From contig CANRAU010000007.1 in assembly GCA_947628665.1 (NCBI GenBank), positions 31,577 through 95,576 of the forward strand: a DNA stretch of 64,000 nt, written 5' to 3'. Every line of letters starts with the position of its first letter. Position 1 is the first letter of the stretch. Origin of the DNA: an uncultured Clostridia bacterium. Its GTDB lineage: Bacteria > Bacillota > Clostridia > Oscillospirales > Acutalibacteraceae. Of this stretch, positions 35,135-44,566 are shown in pieces. The notes under the pieces are model-generated. The model did not search any database. It was given only the letters and a program-made list of their open reading frames with translations, and was not told the origin of the DNA. The position numbers and the translations under genes were made by a program.

Positions 35135-38100
35135 TTACCTTTGTCCTTTCCCCGTCAGCATATTTCTGGTCAGCCGTTCGATTTGATTGGACAGCTTGCG
35201 AATGTCCGTATCGTTCCGAACCGTCAGATTTTCGACTTTTAACAATGCTTCAAAATGTGAAGAGTTATCCGTATTCGTTGTTGTGCTGCCGCCGAACGCT
35301 GCAGCCCTCTGCGCCGAAAATCTTTGCTTCATTGCGCTGCTTATCGCGCCGGCGTCCAGGAACTGCGCGCGCACTTTCTGCACGTATCCCTCGGACAGGC
35401 GCATATTGTCTCGTATTTTTCGCGGCGTCTCGGAAAAGGTTTCTATGAAGTCTTCCGATATCCTGTCCGCTTCGTCCAGGAGCGACTGTTTGTTTTCTTT
35501 AAGCCCGATGGTGCCGCCGCCTATAACATCGCGACCGAAGAGACGGTTCATCACGCGCGACGGAGAATGAATATCGAATTTTTCCTTTATTTTAGAAATA
35601 AATCCATCTGCGATTTCCGTTGCTTTCCGATATAGTTCCCCGCTTTTTTCCTTGATCCCATCAATCATGCCCTGCATGGTTTCCCGGAACTTCTTTTTTG
35701 CCTTGTTCGGCAGATTGTCGTAGATGCCTAAAAACTGATCAAATGTTTTTTTGCTTTCGTTGGTGATTTTTCCCCCATAGGTTTCCGTATTGGCGCTCAT
35801 TTCGACCCAAGTGGCAAGCTCGTCGGAATTAAGTTGCTGCATTTCAGCGGACATTTGCTTTTGTATGTCCTTTTTATTCCCGTGATACCTCCACCAAGCG
35901 GCTTGTTGCTGCTGCGTTTTTTGCTCGGTCGACAGAGTTGTATTGCTCTCAATTTTTGCCAGTTCGTCGCTGTACTGCTGTTCAGCGGTCGTTAATTGTT
36001 CATTCAGCGAAATAATATTTTGCAAATGCTCGTCGCCTTTGATATTTTGCTCATAGTAGCCCTGAGTGACAATTTCATTGACCCGTGTAAATTTATCCTC
36101 TGCGGCCTTTACGGCTTGGTCGTAGTCCTTCTGCGCCTGCTGCTTGCGCCTTTTATACTCCTCGGCAGACATACTGCCCTCGACCTCATATGCCTGCTGC
36201 AAAAGCAACACGGTGTTGTTGTGCTGCTCTTTGGCTAAATCTAAAGTTTTATTTTTAGCCTCTTCCGCAGATTGTATCAAGTCTGCCGCATTGTCTTTGG
36301 AAAAATCGGTAGTGGTCTGCGCAATGGTGATGGCGGCGTCCTGATATGCTTGCTGTAATTCAAGCTCCTTTTGAGACGTCTCCGCGAGCTTTTTAAAGAG
36401 GTCGTTCAACCTTTGGATTTCGCCGTCCGTCAGCGCTCTGCGTTCCTCTGCGGCGTTCCTGGCTATGGTTGTGATGTCGCTCTGCAGCTGATCTACTTCC
36501 GCGCTGATCGATGCGCTCTTTTCGGAACTGACTATGATCTCGCTGTTTAATCCCGCCAGCAGATCGGTAGCGTTTGCAACGGTCTCATTCCACTTTCCGA
36601 AGCCGGAGAGCATCTTTTCCACGCCTTCGGTCACGGCGCGGTCTCCCTCGGTCAGCTTTCGGTAAGCCGCATACAATCCGGCTGCCGCCCCCGCTGCGGC
36701 GACAAGGCCGATGATCAGCGGCGCACCCGCACTGAATAGCCCCGCAAGGGACGTTGTGGACGCCGCTACGCCTTCCGTCGCGCCTTTTGTTTTGGTCAAA
36801 GCCGAAATGATCTTGTTGAGCGGGCCTGTATATGTACCCGCCTTGATTTCCTTGGTGACTTTGATAAGACTGCTTGCCGATTTGGTGACCTTTCCGACGC
36901 CCGTCGTGAGGCTGCCAAGCGTCCGAAGCGTAGGTCCGCCTGCGGCGACGACGAGCGCAAACGTAGCGATGGCCTTTTGCGTCCCGCTATCCAGCTTGCC
37001 GAATTTTTCCGCAAGCTCCCCGATGCTTCCCGCGACATTGGCTATAGTAGGAAGAAAATTATCTCCCATCGTGATCGCAGTATCCGTCAGCTGCTGTTTC
37101 GCCTGCGCCATTTTTCGCCCGGTCGTATCCATTCTTTTGTTGACTTCGTTTTGCAAAGCATCGTTTTTGTTCCACGCTTTGTTGGCCATATCTACGCTCT
37201 TGTTCAAAATTCCCTCGGACGAAGAAAGCGCAAGTACGGCATTGGATAGTCGTACCTCCGTTAAGCCCATATCCTGCAGGATTTCGACGCTGTTTTTTCC
37301 TGTTTTGCTCGTATCGCGAAGACCGTCTATAAACATACCCAAGGCTGCAACGGAATCTTTTCCGTACGCTTGTATAAACTCGTCTGCCGTCACGCCCGCA
37401 ACCTTAGAAAACTGCTCCAGCGATTTTGCGTTGGACATTAACGTCTTCAGCTCTTTCGTGGTCATATTAAGGTCTACGGCTAAATCTTTGAAGTCACTCG
37501 AACTCCAGCTCGCAAGATGCTCCAATTCTTCCAAGGACATACCTGTCTTTTTAATCGTTTTAGATGCATTTTCGTATGTATTTACCGACAAATCCATCTT
37601 TTTCATGAGCTTTGAAATCGCCGAGCCGCCCGCCTCCGCCTCAATGCCGACAGAGGAAAGTGCAGTTGCGATTGCGAGCATCTGCGGCTCTGTTTTCCCC
37701 GTGATTTCACCCGTGGCGGCAAGCCTCGTTGTCATTTCGATAATGGCGGATTCGCTTGTAGCAAAGTTGTTCCCCAAATCGACAATTACAGAGGCTAATT
37801 TTTCGTAATCATCAGCGGACATTTTTGTAATGTTCGAGAATTTTGCAAGCGCGACGGCGGCTTTCTCTGCGCTTACATTGGTGGACATACCAAGCCCGAC
37901 CATTACTCTTGTAAATTCCGCTATGTCATCCGTTTTTATGCCGAGCTGTCCGGCCGCTTCGGCGACGCCCGCTATTTCCGTGGCATTTTCTCCGTATTTG
38001 ACGGATAGATCCCGTATATCTCCGCTCAGCTTTTCTAACTGTTCAGACGTACCGTCAACGGTTTTTACCACCCCGGCGAACGCGTCCTCATATTGGATTG

Positions 38101-38812
38101 CCGCCTTTGCCGCCGCGCCGCCTGCCGCTAAAATAGGCACGGTGAGGTACTTCGTCATCTTCGAGCCCGCTTTTTCGAGCTTGCCGCCGACTTCTTCGGC
38201 TTTATTCCCGAACTTTTCCAGGCTTTCACGCGCCTTTGCCGCTTTTCCTTCATGCTCGGACAAGGTTTTATTCGCCTTTTCAAGAGAGGCGCGCATATTG
38301 TTCAAAGAAGCACTGGCGTTCTCATGCTTGGTCTTTAAGTCAACAGCGGTATCGGCGCAGGCGCGTTCTCGGTTTTGGGCGGTTTCGTATGCATCTTTTA
38401 AGGCATTGACATTTGCCCGTTGTTCGGCAAAACGATCCGCAAGCTCTGCTTCGGTCGCGCCTGCCTTTTTGGCGGTCTCCTCCATTTTTTGGAGAGCCGC
38501 ATTCGCTTCTTCATATTTTTGCTTGGCGTCGTCCGTCCCTTCTGCAAATGCCTTCTGCTGCTCGATAGACCGCTCATAGGCGGCTTTCAGCGTTTTGACT
38601 TTTTCCTCCTGCGCCGCGATTTGCTTCGTGAGACCTTGCGCTTTCACCTGCGCCTTTTCATACGCCGTGCCGCCGTCCTTCAAGGCAGATGCGGCGTTTT
38701 TGGTCTCGGCCTTGATCAGCTTTTGTTCTTCGGCCAACTTTTTCATGGTCGCCGAAAATTCGCGTTGCCCGTCAACGCCTAACACAACGCGTAGATCTGT
38801 TTTTGTTGCCAT
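35135..38812 (-). CDS. Tail tape measure protein
   Basis: 1225 aa, the longest phage gene. Residues 1 to about 190 are coiled coil. The TP901-type core follows, with an Ala/Gly-rich stretch at about 230 and VGLGMSTNVSAEKAAVAL. A hydrophobic segment (APLIIGLVAAAGAAAGLYAAY) is at about 690, then more coiled coil, and SPSRVMNRLFGRDVIGGG near the end. It sets tail length and is injected with DNA. Its length predicts a long flexible tail. Confidence 0.93.
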   Translation of the reverse strand: MATKTDLRVVLGVDGQREFSATMKKLAEEQKLIKAETKNAASALKDGGTAYEKAQVKAQGLTKQIAAQEEKVKTLKAAYERSIEQQKAFAEGTDDAKQKYEEANAALQKMEETAKKAGATEAELADRFAEQRANVNALKDAYETAQNRERACADTAVDLKTKHENASASLNNMRASLEKANKTLSEHEGKAAKARESLEKFGNKAEEVGGKLEKAGSKMTKYLTVPILAAGGAAAKAAIQYEDAFAGVVKTVDGTSEQLEKLSGDIRDLSVKYGENATEIAGVAEAAGQLGIKTDDIAEFTRVMVGLGMSTNVSAEKAAVALAKFSNITKMSADDYEKLASVIVDLGNNFATSESAIIEMTTRLAATGEITGKTEPQMLAIATALSSVGIEAEAGGSAISKLMKKMDLSVNTYENASKTIKKTGMSLEELEHLASWSSSDFKDLAVDLNMTTKELKTLMSNAKSLEQFSKVAGVTADEFIQAYGKDSVAALGMFIDGLRDTSKTGKNSVEILQDMGLTEVRLSNAVLALSSSEGILNKSVDMANKAWNKNDALQNEVNKRMDTTGRKMAQAKQQLTDTAITMGDNFLPTIANVAGSIGELAEKFGKLDSGTQKAIATFALVVAAGGPTLRTLGSLTTGVGKVTKSASSLIKVTKEIKAGTYTGPLNKIISALTKTKGATEGVAASTTSLAGLFSAGAPLIIGLVAAAGAAAGLYAAYRKLTEGDRAVTEGVEKMLSGFGKWNETVANATDLLAGLNSEIIVSSEKSASISAEVDQLQSDITTIARNAAEERRALTDGEIQRLNDLFKKLAETSQKELELQQAYQDAAITIAQTTTDFSKDNAADLIQSAEEAKNKTLDLAKEQHNNTVLLLQQAYEVEGSMSAEEYKRRKQQAQKDYDQAVKAAEDKFTRVNEIVTQGYYEQNIKGDEHLQNIISLNEQLTTAEQQYSDELAKIESNTTLSTEQKTQQQQAAWWRYHGNKKDIQKQMSAEMQQLNSDELATWVEMSANTETYGGKITNESKKTFDQFLGIYDNLPNKAKKKFRETMQGMIDGIKEKSGELYRKATEIADGFISKIKEKFDIHSPSRVMNRLFGRDVIGGGTIGLKENKQSLLDEADRISEDFIETFSETPRKIRDNMRLSEGYVQKVRAQFLDAGAISSAMKQRFSAQRAAAFGGSTTTNTDNSSHFEALLKVENLTVRNDTDIRKLSNQIERLTRNMLTGKGQR

Positions 38813-38876
38813 TTAGCCCGCATCCTTTTCTCTGCAACAAGGCGTTTGACGCCGTCATACAATGTTTTATTCGTTA

Positions 38877-39413
38877 TTACAGCCAGGAGATGTCGTCTCC
38901 GAAGTATTCCTCTTTCAGGTTTTCTTCGGCCATGAAAGCGGAAAGCATCGCGCTTATACTTCGCGGCGACGCGTTCAAAACGTCCTCCCGACCCATGTGC
39001 AGAGCCTGCACGGCAAGCTCTGCGAAATCGTTCAAAAAGGACGCGCCCGCCGTTTCTCCGCCGTCTGCTTCCCGCTGCGCCGTTGTTTCTTCATCCGGCA
39101 GATAGTGAGCAAGTCCCGCCGTCGTTTGGATAAAATAGGCGTTCAGCAGCGTCGGTCGGAACTCCCGCTCAAACAGCGCCTGCGTATAGCTTCGGTTGTT
39201 CGCTTTCAAAGCCCCGTACACAAGAGCTTTTACGCAAAAGCTGTCGCCCGTCAGCGCGCCCTCGATCAGCTGTTCCGCTTCGACGTCCTGCCCGTGTGCG
39301 CCCGCGTAAAACGCGGCGCAGACGACGGCGCGATTGTTCCATCGCGCCTGTCTGCGGACGCCCTTTAATTGAATTTCATTGGTGAAAATTGCAAAATCCG
39401 TCAGTCTTCTCAT
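38877..39413 (-). CDS. Tail assembly chaperone (gpG-like)
   Basis: 178 aa, acidic, mostly helical, between major tail protein and tape measure, the usual place. It would hold the tape measure before tube assembly. It ends YFGDDISWL; the -1 frame stays open for about 30 more codons (through LYDGVKRLVAEKR) and overlaps the tape measure start, as a gpGT extension would. No clear slippery heptamer is seen. Confidence 0.65.
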   Translation of the reverse strand: MRRLTDFAIFTNEIQLKGVRRQARWNNRAVVCAAFYAGAHGQDVEAEQLIEGALTGDSFCVKALVYGALKANNRSYTQALFEREFRPTLLNAYFIQTTAGLAHYLPDEETTAQREADGGETAGASFLNDFAELAVQALHMGREDVLNASPRSISAMLSAFMAEENLKEEYFGDDISWL

Positions 39414-39427
39414 ACTGCTTTACACGG

Positions 39428-40084
39428 TCATTTTGCTGGAACTTCGGCAATCTTTTGATCTTTAGATGCTCGGACTGCTTCGGTAATATTCGGTTCTTGC
39501 ACGGCGGTGAACCACTTTTCGATTTTGGAAGTGCTTGCGTTCTCCGAATCGGAACGCAGGGAGTATTTGCACGCGCCGTCCGATGTGCGGCAATAGAAAT
39601 TGCCCTCAATAGCGCCTTCCACGCTGTAGGTGATAGACTCTTTCTTCTTGGTCTCGTAGCTTTCCTCGTTCGGCTTAAACGAACCCTTGTACAGCGTTAC
39701 ATACTTGAAGTTCTTTTTATCGGACAAAGGCGTGCGGAACATGAATGCAAGCTCCGGCGGCTTGTCCGTGTTGGATACGATGATCCCGCCGTCTTCGTCG
39801 ATTTTATGACCGAATATCAACGCGCGCATATGGTCGTCCAGCTGCGAAGCCTCAAAGCTCAGCGTGTAGCCGATGATCTCGCTCTCGTCGTATTCGACTT
39901 CGTCTTCGCTTTCCAATGTCCCCGTCGCCAAAATAGGTGTGATGGTCGCTTTGATCGCCCGTGCGAAGTATTCGGGCGTTTCGTAGGTCGTCCCCTCTGC
40001 ATCGTCTTTTGTCAGCAGCGCGACATATGCGCTTTCAAGCCCTATGGGCAGCGGGACTTTTGCTTTTACTCTGTTTTTTGCCAT
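39428..40084 (-). CDS. Major tail protein (phi13-type)
   Basis: 218 aa behind AGGAGG. The start (GLESAYVALLTKDDAEGTTYETPEYFARAIKA, seen in part) and the ending with a charged helix match phi13-family tube proteins. It forms the tail tube. Position before the chaperone and tape measure supports the call. Confidence 0.85.
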   Translation of the reverse strand: MAKNRVKAKVPLPIGLESAYVALLTKDDAEGTTYETPEYFARAIKATITPILATGTLESEDEVEYDESEIIGYTLSFEASQLDDHMRALIFGHKIDEDGGIIVSNTDKPPELAFMFRTPLSDKKNFKYVTLYKGSFKPNEESYETKKKESITYSVEGAIEGNFYCRTSDGACKYSLRSDSENASTSKIEKWFTAVQEPNITEAVRASKDQKIAEVPAK

Positions 40085-40098
40085 GATAAGACCTCCTG

Positions 40099-40449
40099 TT
40101 AAATGATGTAACGGATCACGGAAAGCTCTCCGTGATAGTATCGCGTGTCCTTTTCGTAGTCCTCAAAATCCAGCATTTGCACGCAGGCACCTAAATTTTC
40201 GGCCGCGTTTTGGATCTGCGCGCAAACGCTTTCCAAATCCTCGCTTTTGGTGAAGACCGACACCGTATACCCGAATGCGTCTGCGTGCGGCTCGTCATCG
40301 GTTTGCAAGACGTGTTCCGCAGAAGAGAGTCGCCACACAAAGTATGCATCCGGCTTTTCCCCGCGCAGAGCCGGATCCCAAAAGCCTCGGCTGCAGGGAA
40401 TGCGGCATGCTTCGCTGATTTTCAGAAAAAAATCCCGAACAGACAGCAT
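40099..40449 (-). CDS. Tail completion/terminator-type protein
   Basis: The start is ATG 40449, overlapping the previous stop (TAATG). 116 aa: LSVRDFFLKISEACRIPC, then AYFVWRLSSAEHVLQTDDEPHADAF. Size, fold pattern and position between the gp10-like protein and the major tail protein fit a tail terminator. No strong motif. Confidence 0.6.
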   Translation of the reverse strand: MLSVRDFFLKISEACRIPCSRGFWDPALRGEKPDAYFVWRLSSAEHVLQTDDEPHADAFGYTVSVFTKSEDLESVCAQIQNAAENLGACVQMLDFEDYEKDTRYYHGELSVIRYII

Positions 40450-40898
40450 TATTTCATACCTTCTTTCAGTTCCTGCACGCCCGCTTGCAGGGCTTTCTGC
40501 GCGTTGGCGGAAACGGTTGGGATCCAAAACGGCTTTGCAGGTAAATTGCTTCTGCCGTATTCGGCGACGACGAGCTTGTATATCTGCTTGTCGGCGTTCC
40601 AGTTTTTAACCGCCTTGCCGCCCTTCTTTGCCTTCGGAATCCCGCGCTGCTTTAGCCATATGACCACCTGCGCGGAATCCTTTTGCCTTTTCGGCTTCGT
40701 CTTCGCGATAACCTCTTTCAAGTGCCTGTATGCGGTGTTTTTCGCGTCGTATGGCGCGGCGGCAATCAGCGCGGGGCGGATGACGTCCGCCATTTTATTG
40801 CAGGCGGTGTCCGTCCTGCCCGTGACCTTTGCCCCCAGCTCGTCCAACTCGCGGATCAGATCGTCGTTGTTAACAAGCATTGAAATCTCCATGATCAC
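40449..40898 (-). CDS. HK97 gp10-like head-tail protein
   Basis: 149 aa from GTG 40898 (GTGA overlap with the previous stop) or 147 aa from ATG 40892. It is basic, with PALIAAAPYDAKNTAYRHLKE and VVAEYGRSNLPAKPFWIPT, the typical HK97-gp10 pattern of 'G..PAKPF..P'. It acts at the head-tail joint. Confidence 0.8.
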   Translation of the reverse strand: MIMEISMLVNNDDLIRELDELGAKVTGRTDTACNKMADVIRPALIAAAPYDAKNTAYRHLKEVIAKTKPKRQKDSAQVVIWLKQRGIPKAKKGGKAVKNWNADKQIYKLVVAEYGRSNLPAKPFWIPTVSANAQKALQAGVQELKEGMK

Positions 40899-41197
40899 AT
40901 CTCCGCAAGTGCTAAAACGGTTGTTCGGGGGAGCGTGTCATTTTTGTGCTGCGCTTCCTTGATGATGAATCTGTCGCCGACGATCTCCGCCAAAAAATTC
41001 GCTTCGACGTCCCGCCGCTGCGGGATGTGGATCACGCGCACAATGTGCACGTCCGCATTGAGTGCTTGATAATAGCGGGTCACGCCGACGCGCTCTTCTC
41101 CGAAGTCCAGCGTGACGAACGCTTCTCCTTCTCCTGGGCGACATATGCGTACCCTGCCGTCCGCAAAGCTCTCAAATTCAGCTCGTTGTTTCTGCAT
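40895..41197 (-). CDS. Head-tail adaptor / head closure protein
   Basis: 100 aa, beta-rich (FVTLDFGEERVGVTRYYQALNADVHI, seen in part; VRVIHIPQ; DRFIIKEAQHKND). This pattern is typical of SPP1 gp16-like closure proteins. It overlaps the connector gene by 20 bp. Confidence 0.72.
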   Translation of the reverse strand: MQKQRAEFESFADGRVRICRPGEGEAFVTLDFGEERVGVTRYYQALNADVHIVRVIHIPQRRDVEANFLAEIVGDRFIIKEAQHKNDTLPRTTVLALAEM

Positions 41198-41471
41198 TTC
41201 CGCCGTCCTCCTTTGCTTCCAAATGGAGGCTCAGCAGCTCCTCCGCGTAGTCCGTCTTAAACTGCGCGAAAGCGTCGCTGAAAATGTAGCGGCAACAATC
41301 GAAGAGCAGCTGGCGCGCAAAAGCGTCTTCGGCGAAATCGACAGACCGCCCTGCCGCTCTCTGTATGATGTTTTCGGCGCGTTTCCAAATCGCCTGTACG
41401 CTTTCGTCTGTGTGCACATCGCTCCACGTGATGTTTAACTCACGCTTTACGTCTTCAAGTGTTACCGCCAT
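41178..41471 (-). CDS. Head-tail connector protein (gp6-like)
   Basis: 97 aa, helical, beginning VTLEDVKRELNITWSDV and with LFDCCRYIFSDAFAQFKTDY, the classic connector pattern. Placed right after the capsid gene. Confidence 0.8.
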   Translation of the reverse strand: MAVTLEDVKRELNITWSDVHTDESVQAIWKRAENIIQRAAGRSVDFAEDAFARQLLFDCCRYIFSDAFAQFKTDYAEELLSLHLEAKEDGGNAETTS

Positions 41472-41482
41472 ATTTTTACTCC

Positions 41483-42676
41483 TTATTCAGCGGGAAGGGC
41501 TTCCGTTTGGACTGGAAATTTCAGTTCTTTCAATCCGGAAATATCCAAGTATTGGAAAATGTTGTTGTCCTTTGCGCGGCCGTTCCCGTACATTTTGATC
41601 ACAAACGTGGTCAGATCGTCTAAGAGCTTAAACGACTTGTCCGCCGTGATCTTGCCGCCGCTTGTTCCCGCGCCGAGGCCGAAGAAATACTTTTTCTCTA
41701 CGCCGAGAATGGCTTTCCCGGAGGCGACCGCTGCGGATTGCACGATCTTCGTCTCTACAGGGAACACGTTCCGTTCATAACCTGTCTGCCGCAAAAGGGT
41801 GGTCGCGGGCATGACTTTTTGGTAGTTGTCTGCCGGGTTTACGATGAGGATGAGAGCGGACAGAACACGCGCTTTTCCCTTTTCGTCCACGGCCATTTTG
41901 GAAAGCAGATTGCCGTATGTCTTCGGGGAAAAGTCCGTGATTTTAATCGGGGATTTCTCCGGATAGCCCGTTTCGCTGTTCACGTCAACCCCAGCACCGA
42001 TTTGGCGGATCATGCCGATAGGCTGACCCTTCACGCCCGTGCCGTTGATGATCCCATCTTCACAGCCGAGCGACAACGCCTCCGCAAGCAGTGTGCGGAC
42101 GTACTTTTCTACCCATACAGGGCCTAAGTCGAGCATATCGTTGGACATGAACATATAGGCCGTCAGCTTGTTTAACGTCAGCGTCACGACGTCTACGCTT
42201 CCCTCGATCTCCTTGGTGATGGCGCTGTTCAACTCGCCCCACGCCGCCTTTTGCGCCTCGGACGTTTCCATAATGAACTTCGTGAGCGCCGCAGTATCGA
42301 CAAAATTCACCACATCCAAAAGCGGATGTGCTTTCTTCATGTCTTCAAAGATCGCGACAAATTCGCTTTCGGGCAGGACTTTGGAAAAATCCGTCATAGC
42401 CTTTTCCACGTCGCCGGATTTACCCGCTTCGATGAAGCCCTTAAAATAGCTCTCCTCGTCGCTTGTGAGAACACGCAATCCGCGCTGCGCAAACAACGCC
42501 TTGTCGGCCTGTGTTGCATCAAATTCCGTCGCCTGCGAAAGGATGTCGCTTTCGATGTGCTTAAAGAAGTCCGTGAATGCCTTTGCAACGTCGTCCTCGT
42601 TGTTATCGCGCATCGCTCTTGCAAGGTTGTCTGCGAATTCTTTTCTTGTGGCTTCCATAACCATTTGTGCTTTCAT
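41483..42676 (-). CDS. Major capsid protein, HK97 fold
   Basis: 397 aa behind AGGAGG. The N-terminal helical region (about 1-100) would act as scaffold; the shell part contains LTAYMFMSNDMLDLG and CEDGIINGTGVKGQPIGM. It is followed by connectors and preceded by the putative protease, the HK97 order. Confidence 0.9.
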   Translation of the reverse strand: MKAQMVMEATRKEFADNLARAMRDNNEDDVAKAFTDFFKHIESDILSQATEFDATQADKALFAQRGLRVLTSDEESYFKGFIEAGKSGDVEKAMTDFSKVLPESEFVAIFEDMKKAHPLLDVVNFVDTAALTKFIMETSEAQKAAWGELNSAITKEIEGSVDVVTLTLNKLTAYMFMSNDMLDLGPVWVEKYVRTLLAEALSLGCEDGIINGTGVKGQPIGMIRQIGAGVDVNSETGYPEKSPIKITDFSPKTYGNLLSKMAVDEKGKARVLSALILIVNPADNYQKVMPATTLLRQTGYERNVFPVETKIVQSAAVASGKAILGVEKKYFFGLGAGTSGGKITADKSFKLLDDLTTFVIKMYGNGRAKDNNIFQYLDISGLKELKFPVQTEALPAE

Positions 42677-42690
42677 GGGATACCTCCTGT

Positions 42691-43398
42691 TTACTGTTGT
42701 AAAAATTTTAAAAACCCGACCAAAATCGGTTGTGGGCTCGTTTTCGGCGTTTCTGCGCCGCTTGTCTCGGTAGACACTTTTTCTGCTGCTTTTGTAGTCC
42801 CCGCGTCCTTTTGTGCGGGAACGGCGACAAAAGAAACTTCATAAGCGTCTGTAATTTTTGCCAGTCGGACTGCGCAAAGTTTTCCGTCATAGTCCTTTCC
42901 CGCGCTGTGGCCGCAGCTGAGTGATGTCCATCCAGTAACCTCTTGCCCGCAAACGGAGCAAATCCGCTTCTGACATCTGCATCCTACAGATACTTCTTTT
43001 TTGATGCCCGCTTCGATCTCTGCGATCAAGTCCGCATTCTTGGAAAGCCGTGGGATGAAGATATGCAAAACAAGCGCCGTGTACGGCTCTCCGAGCTTTG
43101 TCGTGCGCGTATCGTCCGCAACGACTTCCGAATCATACACACGTGCGACCTGGTTTTGCGCGGCCGGAATATGATCCGAAATGACTGGCTTGCCACGGTA
43201 TAGATTACACAATTCTTGCAATGCATCGACGGTAAAACTTTCGCCGTCTCGGTCTACTTCATTCGAGCAGGCGCGCACTTTGAAAACAAACACTTCTTCT
43301 GCCGTAAGCTCTTTTAGGGTGAATTGGTTGATTTTTTCAAGCTCTCCCGCATCCGCTTCGAGCGATTTTACAACCGCTACTTTAGATGTCCTATCCAT
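42691..43398 (-). CDS. Probable prohead maturation protease with embedded zinc knuckle
   Basis: 235 aa between portal and capsid. NEVDRDGESFTVDALQELCNLYRGKPVISDH resembles the opening of phage prohead proteases / DUF2213 proteins. KKEVSVGCRCQKRICSVCGQE plus SCGH forms a Cys4/His insert likely to bind zinc. A Thr/Ser/Pro-rich tail ends the protein. Catalytic residues cannot be fixed from sequence; the call rests on position and the N-terminal pattern. Confidence 0.6.
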   Translation of the reverse strand: MDRTSKVAVVKSLEADAGELEKINQFTLKELTAEEVFVFKVRACSNEVDRDGESFTVDALQELCNLYRGKPVISDHIPAAQNQVARVYDSEVVADDTRTTKLGEPYTALVLHIFIPRLSKNADLIAEIEAGIKKEVSVGCRCQKRICSVCGQEVTGWTSLSCGHSAGKDYDGKLCAVRLAKITDAYEVSFVAVPAQKDAGTTKAAEKVSTETSGAETPKTSPQPILVGFLKFLQQ

Positions 43399-44554
43399 TC
43401 TGTTGTCCCTCCTTTCCCGCGGCCTCGATCGGCTGATAATTCCGCGTTATATAATGCATGCGGCTCCATTCCGTATTGAGCGGCGCGTCGCCGAGACGGA
43501 CGCGCAGCTCGTCTATGCAATAGCCGCCGCTTGCAATCAGCTTATCTATCGCCTCCGACACGGAGAACGGATCGATCCGTTTACAGGCCGAATCGTCGAC
43601 CTCAAATTGAATCCCCTTTTGCAGGTTTTCAAGCGATAACTCTTTTCGGGAAATCTCTGTTTGCATTTGCTCAAGGATCGGCCGCACGGCAAAATTTAAA
43701 AACTGATCGATGTTGTCTTTTGTTGCCGTAGATTCACCCGTGCACAGCAATAGCGCCGACGGAATGTGAAAAGCCTCTGCCGTTCGGTTAAAGATTTCCT
43801 TCGTTAAGAGAGGGATATCCTCCGCGCTTTGCTGCTGGTGATACTTGCCGAGTTCTTCATACTCGAAGCCTTTGCGCAGCGTCAATGCAGAGCTTTTTTC
43901 AGAGCCTAAAAACTCCGCTATCCGTTTCCCGAGCTTTTCATCTTCTTTCTGCTGGCTGTCCTTTTCCGCGCCTCCGACGATCGTCCCGAGCTTCAAGATC
44001 CCTTTTGCCGTGTTGTTTTTTCGGTATTTTACTGCGGCGGATTCCAGCAGTGTCGCGTATTGTGTCGCTGCTTCGAGCAAATAGGCTTTTGTTCGCTTAT
44101 CCTGGTATGTAAAATACAGCACTCTGCCGGACTTAAAACAGCCTTTGAGCGTGTCCCCGCTTTTGGAAATGTCATAGAAAACATCCTGCGAAAAACCGTA
44201 CTCGTCTCTTGAAAAGCTATCCGCCACAAACATGCCCCGCTTGCAGTTGATTGCAAGCGCCTCTCCTTTTGTGAGCATTTCCCGTACCAGCTCGTAAAAG
44301 AATTGCTGCTTGTTCTGATTCGGATTCGGTTCAACATTCCACCTGTACCAGTCCTGCGCGAAAACAGGTTCTCCATTTTGCTTAAAATTGAATTGCGCGA
44401 GCGAAACCGTCTTTGCGATCAGACCGATCGCGCAGTCGATGGAAAACCTTGTGATTGCCAGCGTTTCCCGCAGCTTGTCCGCTTCCTCTTCGCTGATCAC
44501 GCAGCCATTTTTTGCGCCCCAAACTATGCTTCTTAATGTTTCAAAAAAGCCCAT
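43391..44554 (-). CDS. Portal protein, HK97 family
   Basis: 387 aa behind AAGGGGA. IDCAIGLIAKTVSLAQFNFKQ, WYRWNVEPNPNQNKQQFF and FHIPSALLLCTGESTATKDN are standard portal segments. It forms the DNA entry ring. Its end overlaps the next gene by eight bases. Confidence 0.9.
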   Translation of the reverse strand: MGFFETLRSIVWGAKNGCVISEEEADKLRETLAITRFSIDCAIGLIAKTVSLAQFNFKQNGEPVFAQDWYRWNVEPNPNQNKQQFFYELVREMLTKGEALAINCKRGMFVADSFSRDEYGFSQDVFYDISKSGDTLKGCFKSGRVLYFTYQDKRTKAYLLEAATQYATLLESAAVKYRKNNTAKGILKLGTIVGGAEKDSQQKEDEKLGKRIAEFLGSEKSSALTLRKGFEYEELGKYHQQQSAEDIPLLTKEIFNRTAEAFHIPSALLLCTGESTATKDNIDQFLNFAVRPILEQMQTEISRKELSLENLQKGIQFEVDDSACKRIDPFSVSEAIDKLIASGGYCIDELRVRLGDAPLNTEWSRMHYITRNYQPIEAAGKEGQQNG

Positions 44555-44566
44555 ATTTTTTCCCCT

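Noticed and set aside
36711-37808. 365-aa plus-strand ORF and the 249-aa ORF at 37830 inside the tape measure region
   Set aside because: Antisense shadows of the tape measure gene; low-complexity Ser/Ala/Phe content, no ribosome site, no domain.
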